Of a stretch of DNA of 6,226 nucleotides, positions 1 through 5,339 are shown in pieces (the stretch's first letter is position 1; each line of letters starts with the position of its first letter). This DNA is from an uncultured bacterium. Lineage in GTDB: Bacteria > Planctomycetota > Phycisphaerae > Phycisphaerales > SM1A02. Position numbers and translations under genes: made by a program. The stretch spans positions 1 through 6,226 of the forward strand of contig CAIPQY010000558.1 of NCBI GenBank assembly GCA_903867275.1, written 5' to 3'. Under the pieces are notes generated by a model, which was not told where the DNA came from, did not search any database, and saw only the letters and a list, made by a program, of their open reading frames with translations.

Positions 1-668
1 AGCGTGGCCGCATCGACGGTGTTGCGGATGGCGGCGTAGGCGCTGAGCGCCGGAATGGCGATCAGCAGTCCCCAGAAGGTGGTGACCAGCGCGGTGCCGA
101 TGCCCGAGGCCAGCATCACGGGATCGGCGTTGCCGCCGGTGCCTGCGATGGTCTGGAACGCCACGATCATGCCGTACACCGTGCCGAACAGGCCGATCAT
201 GGGGCTCACCTGGCCGAGCACGTTCAGCATCTCCAGTCGGCGGAAGCGCTTCACCGCCACTTCCTCGCCCGCCTGCTCTGCCGCGCGCAGCATGGCGGCA
301 TGGCCCGCGGGCGCCTGCTCCAGCGCCGAGCGCAGCACCAGGCTGTAGTCGCTCGCCTCGCCGCTCACCAGCTGCAATGCCTTCGCGTCGTCGCCCGCGC
401 CAAGCATGCCTTCCACCTCGCGCGCGAACTTCTCGGGCAGGATGCGGCGGCGGCGATTCACGTTCCACAGCGTGCCGATCATGGACACGTTCACCACGCT
501 CAGCAGGATCAGCAGCCAGATCATGCTGCTGCCCACCCACTCGATGCGACTCTGTCCGTCGGCACCCGTCTCGAGCGTGTAGAAGAACAGGCTTCCGAAG
601 CCCTGATCGGCCAGCGCCGGCGCGGCGACGAGAAGCGTGGCAAGTGCGACGAGTGTGCGGCGTGTCAT
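1..668 (-). CDS. MotA/TolQ/ExbB-family proton channel protein (3' end beyond the window)
   Basis: Reading the minus strand from ATG 668 gives 222 residues open at base 1. Residues 1-20 (MTRRTLVALA..APALA, then DQ) look like a cleavable signal peptide. A first membrane span lies at about 45-67, followed by an arginine-rich cytoplasmic start (NRRRR, 71-75) and a helical domain to about 145. Two further spans carry the family signatures: MIGLFGTVYGMIVAF (about 157-171) and GIGTALVTTFWGLLIAIPA (189-207). In this family these helices form the inner-membrane pentamer that passes protons and energises an ExbD/TolR partner. An AGGAG lies 6 nt before the ATG, and the vWA gene stops 3 nt upstream, so the two are probably co-translated. 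ExbB with a signal peptide before the first span is a known variant. Which subtype (ExbB, TolQ or other) cannot be decided; the last residues and any exbD lie outside. Confidence 0.93.
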   Translation of the reverse strand, partial: MTRRTLVALATLLVAAPALADQGFGSLFFYTLETGADGQSRIEWVGSSMIWLLILLSVVNVSMIGTLWNVNRRRRILPEKFAREVEGMLGAGDDAKALQLVSGEASDYSLVLRSALEQAPAGHAAMLRAAEQAGEEVAVKRFRRLEMLNVLGQVSPMIGLFGTVYGMIVAFQTIAGTGGNADPVMLASGIGTALVTTFWGLLIAIPALSAYAAIRNTVDAAT

Positions 669-671
669 GCG

Positions 672-1709
672 TTACTCCTGGTTGTTGTCGAGGCCGAGTT
701 CCTTGCGGCCAAGGTAGCGATATCCATCGGCGCCGCCGTGCTCGCGTGCCAGTCGCTCCAGCGTTCCCGACGGATCGGGATCGAGGAACTGCACGCACTG
801 GATGCGCACGGGGCGGTTGTGGGTGGCGGGGTCGCGCGGGTTCATGCGATCCAGCGCCTCCATCAGCGTCTTCTCCGAGATCTCGTAGTCGCCTGCGCCG
901 GTGATGTCGGCGGAGAGCAGGAAGATGATCTCGGGCTTCAGCACCATCGCCGCCTCGAGCGCGGCCAGCGGATTGCTGCGGCCGGCGGGAATCATCTTCG
1001 TGTCGATCCACTGCACCGCCTCGCTGAGGCGCTCGGGCGTGGCCGGCTGCAGCGCGCCGCCCGGCGGCACCGTCACCGCATCGCCGCGCTGGAAGAAGAT
1101 CACACCGAACTGCTGGCGCGGATCCAACTTCATCATGCTGCGGCGCAGTTCCTCCACGATCTGCGGAAAGCTGCCCACCAGACTGCCGCTCGCGTCCACC
1201 ACGTACACGATGCGGCGCGCGTTGCTGGCGCGCAGGCCCACGAAGTCCACCTGAATGGGCCGCGAATCGCCGCCCAGCTTGCCCATCTGGTGCGCGGCCA
1301 GCGAGATCGGCGGCTCGGCCTTGCGGATGGCCACCAGCGCATCGCCCGCGGCGGCGCGCAACTGTTCGCTCACCGCGGCGCTGGGCGCGCTTGGAAGCGC
1401 GGCCGCGGCGGGGTTCGCGGCGCTGCTTGGCGGTCCCATCTGCGACACCAGCGTGGCAGTGGGGGCGTACACGGGCTGCTGGAAATCCATCACCAGTGCT
1501 GGCGGCGGCGTTGGCTTGGCGGCGAAGTGCGCGGCGGTTGCGGCGAAGGCGATCACCACCACGGCCAGGCCGGCGTGCAGACCCATGCTGGTGACCCAGC
1601 TCACCAGCGCCGCGAAGTGACGCTTGCGGATCGGTTCACCACCCAGCCGTCGCACGGTCTCTGCATCAAGTTGCGTGATGGCGGGGCGATCCGTCGACAT
1701 GACCGTCAT
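672..1709 (-). CDS. Membrane-anchored von Willebrand factor A (vWA) domain protein
   Basis: 345 residues. The N-terminus (1-33) is charged and presumably cytoplasmic. One hydrophobic span follows at about 34-62, then a Pro/Ala-rich linker (about 65-115), so the rest should face the periplasm. The vWA domain covers about 165-335: strand RRIVYVVDASGS carries the metal-site motif D172-x-S174-x-S176. Around PAGRSNPLAALEAA (241-254) Ser245 sits where the usual MIDAS Thr would be, and D268 in LLSAD resembles the third metal loop. The layout of an N-terminal span, a Pro-rich spacer and a periplasmic domain recalls TonB/TolA topology, but the C-terminal domain is not TonB-like. The gene lies between doxX-like and exbB-like genes with spacings of 0 and 3 nt. 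ATG 1709 directly follows the upstream TGA with no strong Shine-Dalgarno, suggesting termination-reinitiation; ATG 1700 is an alternative start. The specific function is not known; ligand or protein binding in the envelope is inferred. Confidence 0.85.
   Translation of the reverse strand: MTVMSTDRPAITQLDAETVRRLGGEPIRKRHFAALVSWVTSMGLHAGLAVVVIAFAATAAHFAAKPTPPPALVMDFQQPVYAPTATLVSQMGPPSSAANPAAAALPSAPSAAVSEQLRAAAGDALVAIRKAEPPISLAAHQMGKLGGDSRPIQVDFVGLRASNARRIVYVVDASGSLVGSFPQIVEELRRSMMKLDPRQQFGVIFFQRGDAVTVPPGGALQPATPERLSEAVQWIDTKMIPAGRSNPLAALEAAMVLKPEIIFLLSADITGAGDYEISEKTLMEALDRMNPRDPATHNRPVRIQCVQFLDPDPSGTLERLAREHGGADGYRYLGRKELGLDNNQE
675..679 (-). promoter_or_regulatory. Ribosome binding site of the ExbB-like gene
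   Basis: AGGAG on the minus strand, ending 6 nt before ATG 668. It lies across the last codon of the vWA gene (GAG, then TAA), so translation of the two genes is likely coupled. It supports the chosen start. Confidence 0.75.
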
Positions 1710-2321
1710 TCATTCCGCGGCGGCGGGCTTGGCTGCGGACTTCCTGCCGCCCTTGCCACCCGAGCCCTTCATGAGCGAATCCACCGATGGTGCGCCCGCG
1801 CCCAGCATGAACAGCGACAGCGGCAGCAGCGTGGCGGCCACCCAGGTGGTGGCCACGTGCGATTCGTCGGGCGACCAGTTCCACGCCATCGCCGTGCCCA
1901 GCTGCGGCCACACCACCTTCCACAGGTGGAAGGCGCCGATCACGGCCAGCGGCAGCGCGAACAGGCGCGTGAAGAAACCAAGCAGCATCGCCGCGCCACC
2001 CACCAGTTCCACGCACGACACGGCCCACGCTGCAAGCAGGGGTTGCGGAACGCGCGCGTCCTGCAGTCGCAGCGCGAGTCGGTTCAGTGCGCGCATCTTC
2101 GATGTGCCATCCGCGTCATCGGCCATCGGCGCGCGCAGCGACGCGGGCTTGGCGCGCTCCACCACCTTCTCGAAGGCCTCGGCGGGCGAACCCATCGCCT
2201 CGATGCGCTGCGCCTCGTCGGTGGTGAATCGATCATGTCCGAAGATGGCGTGGATGCCCGCGGGCAGGAACACCATGCAGACGATGATGCGCGCGAAGAG
2301 CTTGGTGAGGTTCTGTGCCAC
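1710..2321 (-). CDS. DoxX family membrane protein
   Basis: 203 residues from GTG 2321. The frame stays open back to an ATG at 2510, but that ATG lies inside the tRNA-Leu gene, and the extra N-terminus is Arg/Ala-rich with no family similarity. I chose GTG because AGGAGG (2338-2333) precedes it and it starts just before the first span. Membrane segments are visible at about 8-27, 94-115, 118-138 and 156-175, matching the four-helix DoxX fold. The family hallmark is at about 90-119: VPQPLLAAWAVSCVELVGGA followed by MLLGFFTR. The loop between spans 1 and 2 is long (about 28-90) and charged, which looks like an insertion relative to compact DoxX proteins. The C-terminus (185-203) is a basic, Gly/Lys/Ala-rich tail. 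DoxX proteins are inner-membrane proteins, some linked to thiol or redox stress, but no substrate can be assigned here. It is first in a tight operon with the vWA and ExbB-like genes. Confidence 0.85.
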   Translation of the reverse strand: MAQNLTKLFARIIVCMVFLPAGIHAIFGHDRFTTDEAQRIEAMGSPAEAFEKVVERAKPASLRAPMADDADGTSKMRALNRLALRLQDARVPQPLLAAWAVSCVELVGGAAMLLGFFTRLFALPLAVIGAFHLWKVVWPQLGTAMAWNWSPDESHVATTWVAATLLPLSLFMLGAGAPSVDSLMKGSGGKGGRKSAAKPAAAE

Positions 2322-2332
2322 GCGATGTGCCG

Positions 2333-2338
2333 CCTCCT
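2333..2338 (-). promoter_or_regulatory. Ribosome binding site deciding the DoxX start
   Basis: A perfect AGGAGG on the minus strand, 11 nt before GTG 2321. The spacing is at the long end, but there is no other usable start codon between it and the first membrane span. The ATG at 2510 has no such site and lies within the tRNA. Confidence 0.6.
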
Positions 2339-2353
2339 GCGGCCTGTGAGCGA

Positions 2354-2368
2354 GGGGACTCCGACCCC
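2354..2368. repeat. Short imperfect palindrome GGGG-N7-CCCC
   Basis: The + strand reads GGGGACTCCGACCCC; on the minus strand it is GGGGTCGGAGTCCCC. The four G/C arms pair and the centre is near-symmetric but imperfect. On the minus strand it would fall in the 5' leader of the DoxX mRNA, about 33 nt before the start codon. It could be a leader hairpin, a protein site or a dispersed REP-like repeat. Only one copy is present in the window. Confidence 0.3.
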
Positions 2369-2383
2369 GTTCCAGCGGTCGGC

Positions 2384-2389
2384 ATGCTA
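2384..2389 (-). promoter_or_regulatory. Candidate -10 element for the DoxX-vWA-ExbB operon
   Basis: The minus strand reads GTTAGCATGCC, with TAGCAT matching the TANNNT form of a sigma70-type -10. Transcription would begin near 2377 and give a leader of about 55 nt containing the GGGG/CCCC palindrome and the AGGAGG. I see no convincing -35, so this is tentative. Confidence 0.3.
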
Positions 2390-2434
2390 ACGCGAACGCG
2401 TGTGCGGCGACCCGTGGCAGCGCATGCAGCGTGC

Positions 2435-2440
2435 TAGCAT
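2435..2440 (+). promoter_or_regulatory. Candidate extended -10 element for tRNA-Leu
   Basis: TGCTAGCAT at 2432-2440 has the TGn extension followed by TAGCAT, ending 12 nt before the mature tRNA 5' end, a normal distance for a stable-RNA promoter. No clear -35 is visible, which an extended -10 can tolerate. The same hexamer occurs on the other strand at 2389-2384. Confidence 0.35.
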
Positions 2441-2452
2441 CGCTTGCTCCAC

Positions 2453-2535
2453 GCGGGCGTGGCGAAATGGCAGACGCGCTGGATTTAGGTTCCAGTGGGG
2501 TAAAACCCATACAGGTTCAAGTCCTGTCGCCCGCA
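2453..2535 (+). tRNA. tRNA-Leu, anticodon UAG
   Basis: All arms fold by hand. The acceptor GCGGGCG (2453-2459) pairs with CGCCCGC (2528-2534), with discriminator A2535. The D stem GCG/CGC (2462-2464/2475-2477) closes a loop containing GG. The anticodon stem CTGGA/TCCAG (2479-2483/2491-2495) holds loop TTTAGGT, giving TAG at 2486-2488, which reads CUN leucine codons. A long class II variable arm (2496-2510) has a TGGG/CCCA stem, as expected for leucine. The T stem ACAGG/CCTGT (2511-2515/2523-2527) holds loop TTCAAGT. The CCA tail is not encoded (the next bases are TTC), so it must be added by nucleotidyltransferase. The DAHP synthase gene begins within 5-32 nt downstream, with no terminator between them. 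Confidence 0.97.
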
Positions 2536-2567
2536 TTCCGATGTTGCTGACGGCGCACGTGCCCAAC

Positions 2568-3944
2568 ATGGCCAATCACCCCCACAACGCCGACTGGTCG
2601 CCTGATGCCTGGAAGGCCTGCACCGCCACGCAGCAGCCCTCCTATCCCGATGCGTCCGAACTGCAGTCGGCGCTGGCCGAGTTGGCCAGCCTGCCGCCGC
2701 TGGTGACCAGCTGGGAGATCGAGGCGCTCACCAGCCAGATCGCCGATGCGCAGGTGGGCAAGCGCTTCCTGCTGCAGGGGGGCGACTGCGCCGAGACCTT
2801 CGACGACTGCCGCAGCGCCGCCATCGCCAGCAAGTTGAAGATCCTGCTGCAGATGAGCCTGGTGCTGACGCACGGTGGGGGCAGGCCGGTGATCCGCGTG
2901 GGTCGCTTCGCCGGTCAGTACGCCAAGCCGCGCACCGATGACACCGAGACGCGCGACGGGGTGACGCTGCCCACGTACCGCGGCGATCTGGTGAACAAGC
3001 CCGAATTCACCGCCGCCGCGCGCGCCGCGCAGCCGTGGCGCATGGTGCAGGCGCACGCGCGCAGCGCCATCACGCTCAACTTCATCCGCTCGCTGGTGGA
3101 CGGCGGCTTCGCCGACCTGCATCACCCCGAATACTGGGATCTGGATTTCGTGCAGCACAGTCCGCTGCACGACGAGTATCGCCGCATGACGCGCGAGATC
3201 GGCCAGAGCCTGCGCTTCATGGAGACGCTGGCGGGCGCGCCGGTGCACGAGATGCGCCGCGTGGACTTCTTCACCAGCCACGAGGGATTGCTGCTGCCCT
3301 TCGAGCAGGCGCAGACGCGCCAGGTGCCCAGCAAGCAGGGGTGGTGGGATCTGTCCACGCACCTGCCATGGATCGGCTACCGCACGGCGGTGCCGGGTGA
3401 GGCGCATGTGGAATTCTTCCGTGGCATCCGCAACCCGATCGGCGTGAAGGTGGGACCGGGCACCACGCCCGAGCGACTGCTCGAACTGCTGTCGGTGCTG
3501 AACCCCGGCGAGCAGCCAGGCAAGATCGTGCTCATCCACCGCTTTGGTGCGCATTCGATCGCCAAGTCGCTGCCCCAGCTGTTGGATGCCGTGCAGAACG
3601 CCAAGCGCCGCGTGCTGTGGACCTGCGACCCCATGCACGGCAACACCGAGCTGGTGCGCATCGCCTCGGGCCCGCATGCCGGCACGCAGGTGAAGACGCG
3701 CAAGTTCGACCACATCCTGGCGGAAGTGGAGCAGGCCTTCGAGATCCATCGCATGAAGGGTTCGGTGCTCGGCGGCGTGCACTTCGAGCTGACCGGCGAG
3801 GAAGTGACCGAGTGCACCGGCGGTGCGCGCGGGCTTTCCGACGAGGGGCTGATGGCCGCCTATCGCAGCCGGGTGGACCCGCGCCTGAACTACGAGCAGG
3901 CGCTCGAGATGGCCCTGCGCATCGCCCGACGCCTCGGCGGCTGA
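2568..3944 (+). CDS. Class II 3-deoxy-7-phosphoheptulonate (DAHP) synthase
   Basis: 458 residues, close to the usual class II length. The enzyme condenses phosphoenolpyruvate and erythrose-4-phosphate to DAHP, the first step of the shikimate pathway to aromatic amino acids. Class II signatures run in order: WSPDAW near the start (10-15), FLLQGGDCAETF (67-78), VGRFAGQYAKPRT, RGDLVN, TSHEGLLLPFEQ, STHLPWIGYRT, EFFRGIRNPIGVKVGPGTT, IHRFG, CDPMHGNT and HFELTGEEVTECTGG. By comparison with the M. tuberculosis enzyme, the metal ligands are C74, H357, E407 and D437, all present. There are about eight extra residues just after DPMHGNT relative to that enzyme. ATG 2568 is preferred because similarity begins there; in-frame ATG 2541 would add nine residues starting 5 nt after the tRNA. 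Neither has a clear Shine-Dalgarno. Class II genes have been called aroG, aroF or aroH in different genomes, so no symbol is given. Confidence 0.96.
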   Translation: MANHPHNADWSPDAWKACTATQQPSYPDASELQSALAELASLPPLVTSWEIEALTSQIADAQVGKRFLLQGGDCAETFDDCRSAAIASKLKILLQMSLVLTHGGGRPVIRVGRFAGQYAKPRTDDTETRDGVTLPTYRGDLVNKPEFTAAARAAQPWRMVQAHARSAITLNFIRSLVDGGFADLHHPEYWDLDFVQHSPLHDEYRRMTREIGQSLRFMETLAGAPVHEMRRVDFFTSHEGLLLPFEQAQTRQVPSKQGWWDLSTHLPWIGYRTAVPGEAHVEFFRGIRNPIGVKVGPGTTPERLLELLSVLNPGEQPGKIVLIHRFGAHSIAKSLPQLLDAVQNAKRRVLWTCDPMHGNTELVRIASGPHAGTQVKTRKFDHILAEVEQAFEIHRMKGSVLGGVHFELTGEEVTECTGGARGLSDEGLMAAYRSRVDPRLNYEQALEMALRIARRLGG

Positions 3945-3975
3945 CCGCAGCCTGCGGCCTGAGCCGGATACGGCT
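3945..3975 (+). other. Two adjacent small inverted repeats in the 45-nt aro-ketosynthase gap
   Basis: Directly after the TGA, CCGCA-GCC-TGCGG (3945-3957) can form a 5-bp stem. Four bases later AGCCG-GATA-CGGCT (3962-3975) forms another perfect 5-bp stem. The following ACATTCTTCCCTTC is pyrimidine-rich but has no T run, so this is at most a weak or attenuating terminator. The second stem overlaps the first base of a -10-like TACATT. Confidence 0.3.
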
Positions 3976-3980
3976 ACATT
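3975..3980 (+). promoter_or_regulatory. Candidate -10 element giving a near-leaderless ketosynthase mRNA
   Basis: TACATT fits TANNNT and ends 9 nt before ATG 3990. If used, transcription would start within a few bases of the ATG. The start has no Shine-Dalgarno, which is consistent with leaderless translation. No -35 is evident. Confidence 0.3.
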
Positions 3981-3989
3981 CTTCCCTTC

Positions 3990-5339
3990 ATGCTTCCTCA
4001 GAAGGCGCGGCAGAATCGACGCGTGGTCATCACTGGCATCGGCCCGATCGCACCAGCCGGTCTGGGCATCGATGCCATCTGGAGCGCGCTGCTCGAGGGC
4101 CGCAGCACCGTGGGCCTGTGCACCACCTTCGACGCCGCCGGCTTCGCGTGCCCCTTCGTGGCGCAGCTGCCCGCCGATCGCTTCGACGTGAAGCAGGTGG
4201 TGCCCAAGAGCTACCGCAAGGCCACCAAGGTGATGGCGCGCGACATCGAGCTGGCGGTGGGTGCCGCGCAGGAGGCCGTTCGTGCCGCGGGCCTGATCAC
4301 CAAGGCGAACGAACCCGCCGACGGCAAGACAACCATCCCGGTGGATCGCATGGGCTGCCACATCGGCGCCGGCCTGATCGCCGCCGAGGAGAACGAGCTC
4401 ACGTCCGCGCTGGCCACCAGCCGCAAGCCCGACGGCAGTTTCGACATCGCCGCCTGGGGCGCCACCGGCATGCAGAACCTCACGCCGCTGTGGATGCTGA
4501 AGTACCTGCCCAACATGCTGGCGTGCCACGTGACCATCTGTCACGACTGCCAGGGCCCCTCGAACACCATCACCTGCGGCGAGGCGAGTGCGCTGCTGTC
4601 GGTGGGTGAAAGCATGCGCGTGATCGGCCGTGGCGCGGCGGATGCGTGCCTGAGCGGAGGCGCCGAGAGCAAGGTGAACCTGATGGCCATCCTGCGCCAG
4701 CACTTCGCGGGCCGACTGGCCAAGGCGAGCGCGAGCGACGATCCCAGCAAGGTGGTGCGGCCATTCGCCAAGAACGCCATCGGCGGCGTGCCCGGCGAGG
4801 GCGGCGGCATCCTGGTGCTGGAGGCCGCCGAAAGTGCGCAGGCGCGCGGCGCCGCGGCGCTTGCGGAACTGGCCGGTTTTGGTGCAAGCCAGAGCTTCTG
4901 CCCCGACACGATCGGCGCCGATCCGGCGCGTGATGGCGAAGGCATTTCCGACGCCATGCAGGCCGCGCTCGACGATGCCGGCATGAAGGCGGACCAGATC
5001 GACGCCGTGGTGCCCTACGGCTGCGGCGCGCCTGCGCTGGACGCCGCCGAAGCCGCGGCCATCCGTCGCGTGTTCGGCGATCGCGCGGCAAAGCTGCCGC
5101 TGATCACCATCGCGCCCGTCACGGGAAGCTGCGGCGCCGGCTTCGGTGCGGTGGCCGCCAGCGTGGCGGTGCAGTGCCTGCGCACCGGCATGTTGCCCGC
5201 GCGCATCAACGGTGATGACAGTCTGGGCCTGGATGCGGGCCCCGTCGCCGCACGCAAGGCCGATGTGAAGTCGATCCTGGTGTGCACGCCCAGCCTCGGC
5301 GGGCAGAACGCGGCCATCGTGCTTCGGAGGTTGGCATGA
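3990..5339 (+). CDS. Beta-ketoacyl synthase-like protein lacking the catalytic residues (chain-length-factor-like)
   Basis: 449 residues with a full-length FabF/KAS II fold: RRVVITGIGPIAPAGLG at the N-terminus, GPSNT..GES around the former nucleophile, RPF..GEGGGILVLEAA at 257-280, and a C-terminal GGQNAAIVL. Aligned by eye with FabF, the nucleophile Cys is Glu198 (TCGEAS for TACxS), the HGT histidine is Tyr343 (PYGCGAP), the Lys of KSMTGH is Ala375 and its His is Ser380 (APVTGS). The DxxRDGF motif is also lost. It therefore should not condense or load acyl chains by the usual route; Glu198 recalls the Gln of type II polyketide chain-length factors. The frame is intact and codon use matches its neighbours, so it is a maintained pseudoenzyme rather than a decayed gene. 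Its stop overlaps the ATG of the active ketosynthase downstream, its probable dimer partner. The pathway is unknown: fatty-acid, polyketide or polyene-like chains are all possible. Confidence 0.88.
   Translation: MLPQKARQNRRVVITGIGPIAPAGLGIDAIWSALLEGRSTVGLCTTFDAAGFACPFVAQLPADRFDVKQVVPKSYRKATKVMARDIELAVGAAQEAVRAAGLITKANEPADGKTTIPVDRMGCHIGAGLIAAEENELTSALATSRKPDGSFDIAAWGATGMQNLTPLWMLKYLPNMLACHVTICHDCQGPSNTITCGEASALLSVGESMRVIGRGAADACLSGGAESKVNLMAILRQHFAGRLAKASASDDPSKVVRPFAKNAIGGVPGEGGGILVLEAAESAQARGAAALAELAGFGASQSFCPDTIGADPARDGEGISDAMQAALDDAGMKADQIDAVVPYGCGAPALDAAEAAAIRRVFGDRAAKLPLITIAPVTGSCGAGFGAVAASVAVQCLRTGMLPARINGDDSLGLDAGPVAARKADVKSILVCTPSLGGQNAAIVLRRLA
5326..5330 (+). promoter_or_regulatory. 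Ribosome binding site of the second ketosynthase
   Basis: GGAGG lies 5 nt before ATG 5336, inside the last codons of the preceding gene. With the ATGA overlap (5336-5339) it indicates translational coupling and roughly equal output of the two subunits. Confidence 0.8.

Noticed and set aside
300..2390. 696-codon open frame on the plus strand
   Set aside because: It lies antisense to the ExbB-like, vWA and DoxX genes, with a low-complexity His/Arg/Gln-rich product and no recognisable family.
2322..2510. N-terminal extension of the DoxX frame up to ATG 2510
   Set aside because: It would start inside the tRNA-Leu gene and run through the promoter region. The extension is Arg/Ala-rich without family similarity, while GTG 2321 has an AGGAGG upstream.
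2400..2567. Extension of the DAHP synthase frame upstream through the tRNA
   Set aside because: The frame is open by chance across the tRNA; DAHP synthase similarity begins only at about WSPDAW after ATG 2568.
3945..3989. Strong rho-independent terminator after the DAHP synthase gene
   Set aside because: Two 5-bp stems are present but neither is followed by a run of T, so a strong intrinsic terminator is not supported.
3990..5339. Inactive ketosynthase as a decaying pseudogene
   Set aside because: The frame is complete without stops or frameshifts, glycine-rich structural motifs are kept, codon use matches its neighbours, and it is translationally coupled to an active partner.
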